Of a stretch of DNA of 64,000 nucleotides, positions 35,113 through 44,336 are shown piece after piece. A program made the translations under genes and the position numbers. How positions within the stretch are numbered: position 1 is the stretch's first letter; each line of letters opens with the position of its first letter. The stretch lies in the NCBI GenBank assembly GCA_905171695.1, contig LR991653.1, positions 338,258 to 402,257 of the forward strand, written 5' to 3'. The notes beneath the pieces are model-generated. The model ran no database searches and was not told the origin of the DNA. It saw nothing but the letters and a program-made list of their open reading frames with translations. This stretch comes from Candidatus Methanoperedentaceae archaeon GB37. Lineage in GTDB: Archaea > Halobacteriota > Methanosarcinia > Methanosarcinales > EX4572-44.

Positions 35113-35202
35113 TCTTTATATCCTATGTGATCAATCGTCAACGTTGATGTTACACAAATAAAATGTTGTAATAAAATATTGTAACATCATTGATTTGGAG
35201 GT
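35113..35202 (+). promoter_or_regulatory. nik promoter with operator-like inverted repeat
   Basis: A TATA-like CTTTATATCC (about 35114-35123) is followed at the expected transcription start by TGATGTTAC (35145-35153), whose exact reverse complement GTAACATCA stands at 35181-35189. Between them ATGTTGTAAT (35163-35172) is a third related half-site. A GGAGGT (35197-35202) precedes the ATG at 35213. An operator overlapping the start site would give nickel-dependent repression, as for NikR, but the regulator itself is inferred. Confidence 0.55.
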
Positions 35203-35212
35203 AAAGAATAAC

Positions 35213-36172
35213 ATGAAACGAATAAGTATACTGGTGTCGATCATCGTTGGGGGCTTGGTGCTGACAGCAGGAGTTGCAAGCGCGCATTTCACGATGGTCT
35301 TCCCAGGAGAGGACATGGATGTAACACCTGAAGACTACATTGCCCGTGTAGGCGAGACAAAGACTGTGTGGATCATCTGGGGGCACCCTTACGAGCATAT
35401 CCTCTTTGATATGAGTTCTGCTCCCTCTGTCAGTGTGAGAGATCCTGAAGGGGATGTTGAGCCATTGACAGCAGCTGAGATATCAGTGGAGGGAACGAAG
35501 GCGTATGAGGTCTCGTTCACGGTTGACAAACTCGGTGATTGGATCGTCTCTGCAACATACGAGGACGATGAAGAGAGATTGGTAGATTATGTAAAAGCGG
35601 TCATCCACTGTGGAGAAGAAGCGTGGATGGGATGGGATGCAAACCTTGGTGAAAAGGCTGAGATCGTTCCATTCACAAGACCCTACGGCTTAGAGGAAGG
35701 ATTCGTCTTTACAGGGATGGCACTGTACGATGGAAAGGCTCTTTCTGACGCTGACGTGGAGATTGAGATGTATCACACGAAAGCTGTTGGAGACGAGGTT
35801 GTAAAGAAGGCTGAAGAGCTCTTCCCGTATGATCCGCCGATGATGTTCACCAGGGTGACAAAGACGAACGCAGCAGGAGAGTTCGCATACACGCTTGACG
35901 AGCCAGGGATATGGTTTGTCGGTGCATACGGGCCAGAAGCAAATGGACTAACACAGAGAAGTGTGTTTATAGTCCCTGTACTGGAAGCGTTCCCGCCAGA
36001 GGGAAAGGTTGATATTTCTGCTACTGGGCTTGAGGAGCTACAGAATCGCGTAAAATCCCTTGAGGATAGAGTGGCAAATATGCCTGACGGCGAGAAGGCA
36101 CCTGGATTTGCTGCTTTTACAGGGATTATCGGGCTGATGGCAGTTGGATATCTCCTGAGACGAAGAGAGTGA
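35213..36172 (+). CDS. nikK: Nickel transport accessory protein NikK (DUF4198)
   Basis: 319-residue exported protein: signal peptide ending VASAHF, a DUF4198-type body starting directly with the histidine of AHFTMVFPG (possible metal ligand), GHPYEHI, IHCGEEAW, and a PGF-CTERM-like end (APGFAAFTGIIGLMAVGYLLRRRE) for archaeosortase processing and surface anchoring. DUF4198 proteins accompany ECF nickel transporters as extracytoplasmic components. First gene of the nik operon; ATG 35213 is chosen over the TTG at 35195 because GGAGGT lies between them. Confidence 0.82.
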   Translation: MKRISILVSIIVGGLVLTAGVASAHFTMVFPGEDMDVTPEDYIARVGETKTVWIIWGHPYEHILFDMSSAPSVSVRDPEGDVEPLTAAEISVEGTKAYEVSFTVDKLGDWIVSATYEDDEERLVDYVKAVIHCGEEAWMGWDANLGEKAEIVPFTRPYGLEEGFVFTGMALYDGKALSDADVEIEMYHTKAVGDEVVKKAEELFPYDPPMMFTRVTKTNAAGEFAYTLDEPGIWFVGAYGPEANGLTQRSVFIVPVLEAFPPEGKVDISATGLEELQNRVKSLEDRVANMPDGEKAPGFAAFTGIIGLMAVGYLLRRRE

Positions 36173-36187
36173 GAGGCACGTAGAATA

Positions 36188-36832
36188 ATGGTGCACATAT
36201 CAGATGGCATCCTCTCTACACCGATACTCTCGGCTGGATGGGCGATAAGCATCGTGGTGATGGCAGCAACGATCTGGTGGTGTGAGAAGAGAAGAGACCT
36301 GTCAGAGGAGATTCCCAGGTTATCGGTGATGACGGCGGCGTTCTTCATCGCCTCTCTCGTGCACATCCCTGTTGGTCCAACGAGCGTGCATTTTATACTC
36401 AACGGGCTTATGGGTGTGGTGCTCGGAGTTCTCGCCTATCCAGCAATATTTATCGGAGTTCTGCTCCAGGCATTTCTATTCCAGCACGGTGGTGTGACAA
36501 CGATAGGGGTTAACACCCTGAACATGGGAATACCTGCACTGATCGCAGGTGCCATCTTCAGGATACCAGTCGGAAGGCTTCGATTGTGCGAGGTTTCAAC
36601 AGGCATTGTTGCCGCTCTTGCAGGTGGAGTTGGGGTCTTACTCGCTGCTCTCTTCGCTTCTCTAACGCTCATCGTAACTGGCCGCCAGTTCTTCGAGATT
36701 GCAGGTGCACTCGTCGTTGCACATACTCCTATAATCATAATAGAGGCTATTGTTACAGGCTCGATCATCTCTTTTCTGATAAAGGTCAAGCCAGAGTTAA
36801 TAGGACTTGGGAGGAGTCAATGTGAGACGTAG
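36188..36832 (+). CDS. nikM: Nickel ECF transporter substrate-binding membrane protein
   Basis: 214-residue CbiM/NikM-type S component with about seven helices. The N terminus MVHISDGILS contains the histidine that coordinates the metal together with the free amino group; HIPVGPTSVHFILNGLMGVVLG and FQHGGVTTIGVNTLNMGIPAL are the family motifs. The context of DUF4198 and NikL-type proteins points to nickel rather than cobalt. Its 3' end overlaps nikL by 11 bases. Confidence 0.9.
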   Translation: MVHISDGILSTPILSAGWAISIVVMAATIWWCEKRRDLSEEIPRLSVMTAAFFIASLVHIPVGPTSVHFILNGLMGVVLGVLAYPAIFIGVLLQAFLFQHGGVTTIGVNTLNMGIPALIAGAIFRIPVGRLRLCEVSTGIVAALAGGVGVLLAALFASLTLIVTGRQFFEIAGALVVAHTPIIIIEAIVTGSIISFLIKVKPELIGLGRSQCET

Positions 36833-37301
36833 ATTGATTTATCTCATCTTGGTACTGCTCTTCCTCTTTCTATCCTCGGCGGGTGGTGTGAGCGCCCACA
36901 GATTGCACATACACCACCAGATAGGGGCAATCGAGATAAAAGCATATTATGGTGGAGGAACTCCATGCCGGGATGCAAACGTCACGATCTACGACGACGA
37001 GGGAAACCTCTACATGGAGGGTGTGACTGATGAATCGGGAGAGTTCAGCTTTCCCCCGAAGATTGGAGTGGATGAGTACCGTGTGGTTGTTGAATCAACC
37101 CACATGGTGGGACATAGGGGTGAGACAACGATAAACATGAGCAGCAGCGGCGGTGGTGGAGCTGGAGCTGCTGGAGGCGCTGGTGAGGAGATGCCGCTCT
37201 ACGTGAGAATTGCTGCAGGACTTGGATACTTACTTGCTCTTGGTGGAGCGGCAGCGGCATATAGTGGGTGGAAGATGAAGAAGAGGTATGGAGGTGGGTG
37301 A
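36822..37301 (+). CDS. nikL: Nickel transport auxiliary protein NikL
   Basis: 159-residue protein with a signal-like first helix (LIYLILVLLFLFLSSAGGVSAHRLH), a carboxypeptidase-regulatory-like beta domain (GGTPCRDANVTIYDDEGNLYMEGVTDESGEFSF), a glycine/alanine linker and a C-terminal helix. It corresponds to the extra small component of NikKLMQO systems. GTG 36822 is chosen because GGAGG lies eight bases upstream; a TTG at 36807 is an alternative. The histidine-rich HRLHIHHQ after the signal may bind metal. Confidence 0.78.
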   Translation: MRRRLIYLILVLLFLFLSSAGGVSAHRLHIHHQIGAIEIKAYYGGGTPCRDANVTIYDDEGNLYMEGVTDESGEFSFPPKIGVDEYRVVVESTHMVGHRGETTINMSSSGGGGAGAAGGAGEEMPLYVRIAAGLGYLLALGGAAAAYSGWKMKKRYGGG

Positions 37302-38069
37302 TTGCTCGATCATCCCTGGATCGATAGATTTGCGTCTCTTGACTCGCCGATTCACCGATTCGATCCAAGGGCAAAAGCCATCACATTTCTCTTCCTCATC
37401 TTCTCGATCGTCCTTCTCAGCGCGGTGAAGCTTGCTCTTGTAGGCTTACTCACATCGATCTTCTTTTTAGCACTATCAAGACTGCCTCTAAGATTTGCAC
37501 TCCGTCACATCAAATGGGTCTCCCTCTTCATCATCCCGTTCTTCATAGTCATGCCCTTCACAGTGGAAGGGAGCGAGATCTACGGAGTTCACGGGCTCAA
37601 GGTGACGTACGAAGGCGTTGAATACGGGGCTCTTATAGCCTTAAGGGCTCTCTCTGCTGTAATACTCGTTCTGCCGATGATTGCAACCACCCGGTTTGAG
37701 GAGATGATGAAGGCACTTGAGCGACTCAGAGTGCCGAGTATAATGGTTCAGATGCTCATCTTCACATACCACTACATCTTTGTCTTCGGAGAGGAGTGGG
37801 AGAGGATGTGGAGAGCGATCGAGTCGCGGGGCTTCAGGCTCAGGACCACTTTATATGCATTGAGAACATTGGGACGGGCGATGGGAATGCTCTTTGTGAA
37901 GAGTTATGAGAGATCAGAACGTGTCTACTATGCCATGCGCTCACGTGGATACACCGGTCGCCAGCGAACACTTGCCGAGTTCAACCTGAAGAGAAGCGAC
38001 CTTGTGCTCTCTACCCTGATCATAAGCATTGGGGTCATCCTCCACATAATCCAGATGGAGGTTATGTGA
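37302..38069 (+). CDS. nikQ: ECF transporter T component (NikQ/CbiQ)
   Basis: 255-residue energy-coupling membrane protein with about five helices. The family motifs that grip the ATPase are present near the C terminus: AIESRGFR and AMRSRGYTG (the two A-R-G motifs). The TTG start at 37302 directly follows the nikL stop and has GGAGGTG upstream. It couples NikM to the NikO ATPase. Confidence 0.9.
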   Translation: MLDHPWIDRFASLDSPIHRFDPRAKAITFLFLIFSIVLLSAVKLALVGLLTSIFFLALSRLPLRFALRHIKWVSLFIIPFFIVMPFTVEGSEIYGVHGLKVTYEGVEYGALIALRALSAVILVLPMIATTRFEEMMKALERLRVPSIMVQMLIFTYHYIFVFGEEWERMWRAIESRGFRLRTTLYALRTLGRAMGMLFVKSYERSERVYYAMRSRGYTGRQRTLAEFNLKRSDLVLSTLIISIGVILHIIQMEVM

Positions 38070-38073
38070 CGGG

Positions 38074-38988
38074 ATGAGAGAGGCAGTGACCACGAGGAAC
38101 CTCAGCTACTCCTACCCGGACGGCACGGTTGCGCTCAGTAACATTAACATCACGATCCACGAGGGTGAGAGGGTTGCGATCGTTGGACCCAACGGAGCAG
38201 GGAAGACAACACTCCTTCTGCACCTGAATGGAGTCTTGGAGAGCACCGATGGAGAGGTGAAGATATTTGGAAAGAACGTGAACGAAGCGGAACGAAGCGA
38301 GATAATAAGAAGCGTGGGAGTTGTATTCCAGGATCCTGACGACCAGCTCTTCATGCCAACGATCTTCGACGACGTCGCATTCGGACCGATGAACCTCGAA
38401 CTGGATGAGGACGAGGTGCGAAGACGGGTGAAGAACGCCCTTGATAGACTCGGGCTCACCGGATATGAAGAGAGATGCTCGCATCATCTGAGCTACGGCG
38501 AAAAAAAGAGAGCGTCACTTGCAGCAGTGATCTCAATGGAACCACGAATACTGGTGCTCGACGAGCCAACCGCAAACCTCGATCCAAAGAGCAGAACAGA
38601 GCTGATAGGAATAATAAACGAGCTTAACAGAGAAGGAGTTACCATAATAGTAACAACACACGACATAAACGCCGTCCCACAACTCGTGGATCGCGTATAC
38701 GTCCTGAACAGAACGATAATCAGAGAAGGCACGATACGCGAGATATTCTCAGACGCTCCACTCCTGAGAGAGAACCACCTTGAAGTACCTGAGGTATTCA
38801 AACTCTTTGAAATGCTCAAATGCTTCGGATACAACTGCGAAGAACTGCCACTATCGATCGATGAAGCAATCAAAGACCTGACAGAGACAATAGGAACAAA
38901 CGGAGGTCACATACACCTGCACATCCATGAGCACACACACGAAGAGATGGAAAAGGTGAAACACAAATACAGATACGACCACCATTAG
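38074..38988 (+). CDS. nikO: ECF transporter ATPase (NikO/CbiO)
   Basis: 304-residue ABC ATPase. Walker A is VGPNGAGKTT, the Q-loop FQDPDDQLF, the signature LSYGEKKRA, Walker B ILVLDEPTANLD, and the H-loop TTHD. An added C-terminal tail contains a histidine-rich HIHLHIHEHTHEEM (about 283-296), likely metal binding and suited to a nickel transporter. Last gene of the nik operon. Confidence 0.93.
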   Translation: MREAVTTRNLSYSYPDGTVALSNINITIHEGERVAIVGPNGAGKTTLLLHLNGVLESTDGEVKIFGKNVNEAERSEIIRSVGVVFQDPDDQLFMPTIFDDVAFGPMNLELDEDEVRRRVKNALDRLGLTGYEERCSHHLSYGEKKRASLAAVISMEPRILVLDEPTANLDPKSRTELIGIINELNREGVTIIVTTHDINAVPQLVDRVYVLNRTIIREGTIREIFSDAPLLRENHLEVPEVFKLFEMLKCFGYNCEELPLSIDEAIKDLTETIGTNGGHIHLHIHEHTHEEMEKVKHKYRYDHH

Positions 38989-39028
38989 AGATATTAGAGA
39001 GAGATATATAGAGATCCCAAGCGATGGG

Positions 39029-39463
39029 TCACGAAATAGCTCTTTTAACGGCTTCTTCCGGGGTTTTTACTCTGATAACCCCAGGTATGTCCCATGTTTC
39101 AAGTCCTACCACCTTCTTACCGAGTTTGAGTGCGAATGCTATCTCTGATAGCGTGCCCATCTCTCCTCCGATGGCTATCAGGGCGTCAGAGCTTGCCGCA
39201 ACTATCGCGTTTCTCGCATGCCCCATCCCTGTTGCAATCACGATATCAACATAGGGGTTCGCATCTCTCTTCTCATAACCTGGTATGATCCCAACCCTTC
39301 TTCCTCCAACCCTCTTTGCTCCGAGTGATGCGGCTTCCATAACACCCTCAAGTCCACCGCATATCAGGACTGCACCAGCACGGGCGATCAGTTCTCCCAC
39401 CTTCACAGCCCTTCTACACTCCTCCTCGCTCGCTCTCGCGGCTCCGATAACACCGATCTGCAA
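39029..39463 (-). CDS. LOG-like Rossmann protein (TIGR00725 family)
   Basis: 144-residue nucleotide-binding-like protein: MQIGVIGAARASEEE, AVLICGGLEGVMEAASLGAKRVGG, and IAIGGEMGTLSEIAFALKLGKKVV. The GG.GG.M.A and GG.GT..E motifs belong to the LOG/molybdenum-carrier-like family. It lacks the complete PGGxGTxxE of cytokinin-type LOGs (GGEMGTLSE instead). Role unknown. Lies 19 bp after proS on the same strand. Confidence 0.78.
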   Translation of the reverse strand: MQIGVIGAARASEEECRRAVKVGELIARAGAVLICGGLEGVMEAASLGAKRVGGRRVGIIPGYEKRDANPYVDIVIATGMGHARNAIVAASSDALIAIGGEMGTLSEIAFALKLGKKVVGLETWDIPGVIRVKTPEEAVKRAIS

Positions 39464-39482
39464 GTTAATCCCCCTCTTATTA

Positions 39483-40919
39483 TCAATAGGTTCTGGAAAT
39501 CAGTGCTTTAGCTTCTGTATTCTCTCTGCAGACTGGACAGATTCCTCGTCCTCTGCCAATTCTGCCCTCTGGGATTCCGAGGATCTCTGCGCCGACCGCT
39601 TCTTCCATCTCAAGACCGCACTCTCTTCTGCCGCACCATGAGACTCGGCAGATCTTCGATGATACCTTCTCTTGTGCCTCTTCGATCGTATCGCAGTCGA
39701 TGATACTCTCATCAAGCCTCTTCTTCGCGATATTGAAGAGATTTTCGTGGATTGCTCTGAAGAGTTCCAGTACCACGTCACCCACATCTTCAAGTGGGAT
39801 TGAACGCTTCTCTGCGGTGTCACGCCGCACGACCACGCATGAGTTTTTCTCAAGGTCTCTTGGACCGATCTCGATTCTGACCGGCACTCCTTTTAACTCC
39901 CACTTGTAGTACTTGGCGCCTGGACGTTCATCACCGAGATCGAGATTCACCCGCAGACCACGGGTCTTCAGGGTCTCCTCGACCCGCTGGCATGCCTCAA
40001 TCACATCCATTGACTCTCCAAAGATGATCGGGATTATCACGACCTGGATTGGTGCAACCTCTGGTGGGAGTCTGAGTCCACGGTCATCGCCGTGTATGCT
40101 TATCAGTGCTGCGATGCATCGCTCAGAGATACCGTAACACGTCTGGTGAGCGTACTGGCGTATACCATTGGGATCCTCATAGGTGATCCCGAACGTTCTG
40201 GAGAAGTTGGTTGCGAGGTGGTGTGCTGTTCCGACTTGGAGAGTGCGAGCCTCAGGCATCAGGACGTCCACCGCCATCGTGTAATCAGCGCCAGGGAACT
40301 TGTCCCACTCAGGGCGTTTCGATACGATCACAGGGATTGCAAGCCTCCGGTAGAACTCCCTGTATATGTTAAGCCCTGCCTCTACCTGTGCGGCTGCAGC
40401 TTCCCATGTTGGGTGGACGGTGTGAGCCTCTTTGAACGATGTGATCTCCCGGAGGCGTATCAGTGGACGGGTGTGTTTCGTCTCGTATCGGAAGGTGTTC
40501 ACGATCTGGTATATTCGGAGTGGCATGTCGGCGTGGCTTCGCACCCAGAGTCTGTACATCGGGTAGATGGCAGTCTCGCTCGTGGGTCTCAGTGCCAGTG
40601 GAACCTCGAGTGGCTCTCTGCCACCGTGTGTAACCCAGTATACCTCGTCTTCAAACCCTTTGATGTGTTCAGCCTCTTTCATGAACTCGTCCTTTGGAAT
40701 AAGAAGTGGAAACATTGCCTCTCTGTGATCCACGTCCAATAGTTCGCGAAGGATGCTGTATACTCTGTTTCGAAGGTTGAATCCGAATGGGTACCAGACG
40801 TAGAGGCCTTTCACCGGGTAGCGTACATCCATTATCTCTGCCATCCAGAGGAGTTCATTGTACCATCTGCTGAAATCATCCTTAGGAGGGAGCTTTGCAC
40901 TCTCAGATCCGTCCGTCAT
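39483..40919 (-). CDS. proS: Prolyl-tRNA synthetase, archaeal/eukaryotic type
   Basis: Class II synthetase of 478 residues. Motif 2 ([18 protein letters not shown]) and motif 3 ([23 protein letters not shown]) are intact; an anticodon-binding domain ([11 protein letters not shown]...) follows, and the C-terminal domain has a cysteine zinc site ([19 protein letters not shown]). Start at ATG 40919 ([20 protein letters not shown]) is the family start; the 25 upstream in-frame residues would run into the neighbouring gene. Overlaps the SpoIIM-like gene by four bases. Confidence 0.95.
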   Translation of the reverse strand: MTDGSESAKLPPKDDFSRWYNELLWMAEIMDVRYPVKGLYVWYPFGFNLRNRVYSILRELLDVDHREAMFPLLIPKDEFMKEAEHIKGFEDEVYWVTHGGREPLEVPLALRPTSETAIYPMYRLWVRSHADMPLRIYQIVNTFRYETKHTRPLIRLREITSFKEAHTVHPTWEAAAAQVEAGLNIYREFYRRLAIPVIVSKRPEWDKFPGADYTMAVDVLMPEARTLQVGTAHHLATNFSRTFGITYEDPNGIRQYAHQTCYGISERCIAALISIHGDDRGLRLPPEVAPIQVVIIPIIFGESMDVIEACQRVEETLKTRGLRVNLDLGDERPGAKYYKWELKGVPVRIEIGPRDLEKNSCVVVRRDTAEKRSIPLEDVGDVVLELFRAIHENLFNIAKKRLDESIIDCDTIEEAQEKVSSKICRVSWCGRRECGLEMEEAVGAEILGIPEGRIGRGRGICPVCRENTEAKALISRTY

Positions 40920-41524
40920 GATACCACCAAGATGATCGCTGGGGTTATGAAGGATTCTATTGCCGCTGCAAAGAAGAGGAGTGGCATAATCCACCGAAGA
41001 TAGAATCTAACACTTCGTTTAAACTCGTATGTTATCTCTACTTCACTCCCTCTAATGGAGGAGATTGCCTCACGCCCCAGTCGTAGCCCTATTGCAGCAC
41101 TCAAGAGGACCATCGGCACCTCAATCACCCCGTGCGGCAGGATTGCTGCTCCAATAAAGAGCAATCCATGGGTGGCAAGAGAGATCTTCAGAAGTATACC
41201 GATGATGAAACCGTTTGAGGCTACAAATAGGAGGGGGATGAGACCAAAGCCCAGTCCAGAGACAAGTGTCAGGAGACTCTTGATCGCATTGTTTAAAAAG
41301 ACGATGAGCATCACCAGGATCGGATTAAGGGCTGTTATCCACTCAAAGATCTCTGTAGTCTCTTTAAGAAACGAGAGAGCTTCCGATGGATGATGGGACG
41401 CGTAAGTGTAGCCTGCCATGGTGGAGAGCGAGAACAAGATAGAGACGAAGATAAAATAACTATAGAGAGATCTTAAAAAGCCCGTCATCTCCGGAAGAGA
41501 TTGACCAGAAAGTATCTTTCCCAT
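40916..41524 (-). CDS. SpoIIM-family (DUF95) membrane protein
   Basis: 202-residue integral membrane protein with about five helices. The conserved [35 protein letters not shown] and [23 protein letters not shown] segments identify the stage II sporulation protein M/DUF95 family, which is widespread in archaea where its role is unknown. ATG 41524 follows AGGGGAACTGGG. Stop overlaps the proS start by ATGA. Confidence 0.83.
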   Translation of the reverse strand: MGKILSGQSLPEMTGFLRSLYSYFIFVSILFSLSTMAGYTYASHHPSEALSFLKETTEIFEWITALNPILVMLIVFLNNAIKSLLTLVSGLGFGLIPLLFVASNGFIIGILLKISLATHGLLFIGAAILPHGVIEVPMVLLSAAIGLRLGREAISSIRGSEVEITYEFKRSVRFYLRWIMPLLFFAAAIESFITPAIILVVS

Positions 41525-41618
41525 CCCAGTTCCCCTTAGACAGAAAAATATAAACTTTGCTCGACACTTGGATGAATTCAATTCCAGAATTCAACGATAC
41601 CTATCTAATAGAATGCTA

Positions 41619-41927
41619 CTATACTTTTATCTGTTCTGATGAAAAACCATGTTTCACAAGTGCTTCCTTCATACGATCACGGTGATTGCCTTGAAGTTCA
41701 ATAGAGTTGTCCTTCACCGTGCCACCACATGCAAACATTGACTTTAAGTGTGTACACAACTCGTGAAGATCTATCTCCTGGGGGTCAAGCCCGTCCACAA
41801 CGGTAACTTCCTTACCATAACGCCTTTTATTCACTTTTATAACGATCCTCTGCTGTTCTTTTGCAACTTCTTCACAAATACAAAGCTCTTTTGGTAAGCC
41901 ACATACGGCACACATCTCTGAACTCAT
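41619..41927 (-). CDS. Translation initiation factor SUI1 (aIF1) family
   Basis: 102-residue SUI1-domain protein: an N-terminal zinc knuckle (CAVC...CIC), [56 protein letters not shown]. Helps start-codon selection on the small ribosomal subunit. Single gene, transcribed with its own promoter from the gap to pyrC. Confidence 0.92.
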   Translation of the reverse strand: MSSEMCAVCGLPKELCICEEVAKEQQRIVIKVNKRRYGKEVTVVDGLDPQEIDLHELCTHLKSMFACGGTVKDNSIELQGNHRDRMKEALVKHGFSSEQIKV

Positions 41928-42034
41928 TTACCAGACATATCCTCCAGATTCACATCAACAAATATGTACAATCTCAAGGTTCTATTTGAATAATACAGTT
42001 ATTAAATCTAATGGTCAATTCAGAGGGTTGAGGG

Positions 42035-43384
42035 TTACACCTGGATAGCTCCAGCGCCATGCAGGAAGTTTCCATTCCCTCTCTTCACGGCAGGTCCATC
42101 GTCCCAGATGATACTGCCACGTAGCATTGTAATCCTGGGGAAGAGTGCTTCCATCCCTTCAAAAGGAGTCCAACCAGCTTTGCTGTGGAGTTCTTCTCCT
42201 CGAATCGTCCTTGGGCTCTCTGTGTTGATTATAATCAGGTCTGCATCGCTCCCCACTTCAATGCCCCCTTTCTGGTGTGGCGTGAGTGTGAAACGCTCTG
42301 CCGGGTTCAGGCGTGTCGCCTCTATCAACCGTTCGAGGCTTATTCTCCCGTCTTTTGCTGCTGCAAGCATGAGCGGGATGAGCGTTTCAACGCCAGTTAC
42401 ACCCGGTGGTGCGTCATGAATCCCTCTCTCCTTCTCTTCGATTGTGTGTGGCGCGTGGTCTGACGCTATTATATCGATCGTTCTCTCGTTCAATCCTCTC
42501 CACAGGGCTGGCTGGTGCTTCGGGTCTCTCAGCGGCGGGTTTGTCTTGGCATAGCTTCCAAGCCGCTCGTACTCGATGGTTGAGAGAAAGAGGTGGTGCG
42601 GCGTGACCTCGCATGTGACGTCTCCCCCACCATCCTTCACTCTTCTTATAAGACCTACAGCATTCATAGTGCTTATATGGCAAAAGTGTAGTTTTGTCTT
42701 CTTCCCGAGATCCAGTGCCTCTTTTATTGCAGTCTCCTCGGATTCCGGTGGTCGGATGATGCTATATACACGTGGATCACGGCTCTTTCCATATTTCCTA
42801 CTCAGTCTTCGATTGGTCTCATCATCCTCTGCATGGATGCACGCAATCGCACCAAGCCCGCTGATCTCAGAGAGGCATCTCTCAAGATCACTATGACCGA
42901 GTCCAAGCCTTCCACCGTCCGACATAAAGATCTCTCCAAAAGAGGTTACTCCGATATGCCACAACTCAGAGAGTCGCCCGATATTCTCAACACACACACC
43001 ACCGTTCAACCCAAAGTCGATGATGGACATCCTCTCAGCATCAACGAATCTACGATGAAAATCTCTTCTACTGAGAAGGGGCGGGTCTGTGTTCGGGTGA
43101 TCGATGACAGTTGTGACGCCACCTGCCGCGGCAGCACACGAGCCTGTGTACCAGTCTTCCTTCATCTCCTCGCCCATGCCCCGAAAGTGCACATGAACAT
43201 CGATCCCACCTGGAAGCGCCAGGTCACCCCGACCTTCAACCACCTGATCAAGTGATCCTGTGTATGGAATCTTCGATACCACCTTTGAGATCCTCTCAAT
43301 CCGCCCATCTTCGATCAGGACGTTACCCTCACGAAGCTTTCCACCAATGAATATTCTGACGTTCCTAATGATGGTATCGGTCAT
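42035..43384 (-). CDS. pyrC: Dihydroorotase
   Basis: 449-residue amidohydrolase closing carbamoyl aspartate to dihydroorotate. Motifs: GGIDVHVHFRGMG (metal histidines), GGVTTVIDHPNT, CHIST, IASDHAPHTIEEKE (metal aspartate) and GVTGVETLIPLML. The carboxylated-lysine position expected between the first two metal histidine pairs appears as KEDWYTG. With pyrD and pyrK it makes a third pyrimidine gene in the window. Confidence 0.92.
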   Translation of the reverse strand: MTDTIIRNVRIFIGGKLREGNVLIEDGRIERISKVVSKIPYTGSLDQVVEGRGDLALPGGIDVHVHFRGMGEEMKEDWYTGSCAAAAGGVTTVIDHPNTDPPLLSRRDFHRRFVDAERMSIIDFGLNGGVCVENIGRLSELWHIGVTSFGEIFMSDGGRLGLGHSDLERCLSEISGLGAIACIHAEDDETNRRLSRKYGKSRDPRVYSIIRPPESEETAIKEALDLGKKTKLHFCHISTMNAVGLIRRVKDGGGDVTCEVTPHHLFLSTIEYERLGSYAKTNPPLRDPKHQPALWRGLNERTIDIIASDHAPHTIEEKERGIHDAPPGVTGVETLIPLMLAAAKDGRISLERLIEATRLNPAERFTLTPHQKGGIEVGSDADLIIINTESPRTIRGEELHSKAGWTPFEGMEALFPRITMLRGSIIWDDGPAVKRGNGNFLHGAGAIQV

Positions 43385-43475
43385 ATCAGATCAATCGACT
43401 GCATCTTTTCAGCCATGATATTTATCCTATTCGAATCTGAAACGCTAAATACCTTGAAGAACAAGAAGAAGTGAG

Positions 43476-43958
43476 ATGAAATACTATATCGCAGACACCA
43501 GCCTCTTCATATACCGGATAAAACCACCCGAAGTATGCATCACCACACCATCCGTAGTTGCCGAGATCAAAGACGCATCATCCTCGCTCTTCTTTGAAGT
43601 TGCATGCAGTGAACACATAAGCATCGAACCGCCTAACAGAAAACTTAGAGATGAAATAGAAGAGATTGCAAGAAAGAGCGGCGAGCTTGAAGAACTATCA
43701 GAGACCGACATTGACCTACTCGCCAAAGCCCTCGAGTACAGACCACTCTCAATAATCCTCACAGACGACCACCACATCCAAAACATTGCAAAGATCCTCA
43801 ACATACCAGCAGAACCAATAAACCAGAAACCGATCAGAGAAACCTACCAATGGATCAACATATGCACAGGATGCGGGAAGAAAGTAGAGAGAAGAGAGAC
43901 GTGCCCAGACTGCGGCTCACCAGTACGAAGAAAACGAGAGAGAACGATACAGAGCTGA
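43476..43958 (+). CDS. Endoribonuclease Nob1
   Basis: 160-residue nuclease that trims the 3' end of 16S rRNA. The PIN domain has YIADTSLFIYR (first acid) and LTDDHHIQNIAKIL (late acids); the C-terminal zinc ribbon is CTGCGKKVERRETCPDCGSP. Divergently oriented from pyrC with 91 bp between. The length is typical of archaeal Nob1. Confidence 0.92.
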   Translation: MKYYIADTSLFIYRIKPPEVCITTPSVVAEIKDASSSLFFEVACSEHISIEPPNRKLRDEIEEIARKSGELEELSETDIDLLAKALEYRPLSIILTDDHHIQNIAKILNIPAEPINQKPIRETYQWINICTGCGKKVERRETCPDCGSPVRRKRERTIQS

Positions 43959-43994
43959 AAACAACCTCTATCCTCCACCACCCTCAAAATACAC

Positions 43995-44300
43995 ACACCC
44001 ATCGATCCACCTCAACCTGCGCCTGCACCCGAACCTCTTCACCATTGCCAAGGGCATTGCAAACCCCCCTCAATCGTCTTCAGATTCTCATTCTCCAGTT
44101 CCCTGAGCTCCCGCACCACCTCCTCTGCTATACCCTCAAACTCCCGACTCCAGTAAAGATCAGCCCAGCAATATATAGAAGATGAGTTTGAGGCGTTCCA
44201 CGAGCGCCTCTGCGAGATACCTTTTCGAGGCGGGATATAAGTTGGATATAGGCAGTCGGAGTGGAATTTTTTGGAAGAGTATGGTTCGCATATTATCTGT
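43995..44300 (-). pseudogene. Remnant paralogue of the small dgt-linked gene
   Basis: Reading the minus strand, LYPASKRYLAEALVERLK (near 44235-44200) matches LYPAPKKYLAEEVSKHLK of the protein at 45806-46144, and after one frameshift WADLYW...LRELENENLKTIEG (44175-44075) matches WSEFYW...LEDLENENLKTIIEV. The remnant is GC-rich like the core genome, unlike the AT-rich gene, so it is an old native paralogue. The rest of the 43959-44336 gap holds nothing else I can identify, apart from TTAAGTGGAC at 44313-44322, a match to an IS6-type end. Confidence 0.65.
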
Positions 44301-44336
44301 CCCTCCTTAAGTGGACTTTGTAGTTCTGTGAGTTTT

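Noticed and set aside
44313..44322. TTAAGTGGAC as a solo IS end downstream of the dGTPase gene
   Set aside because: A ten-base match alone is too short to call an element; mentioned only as a weak match.
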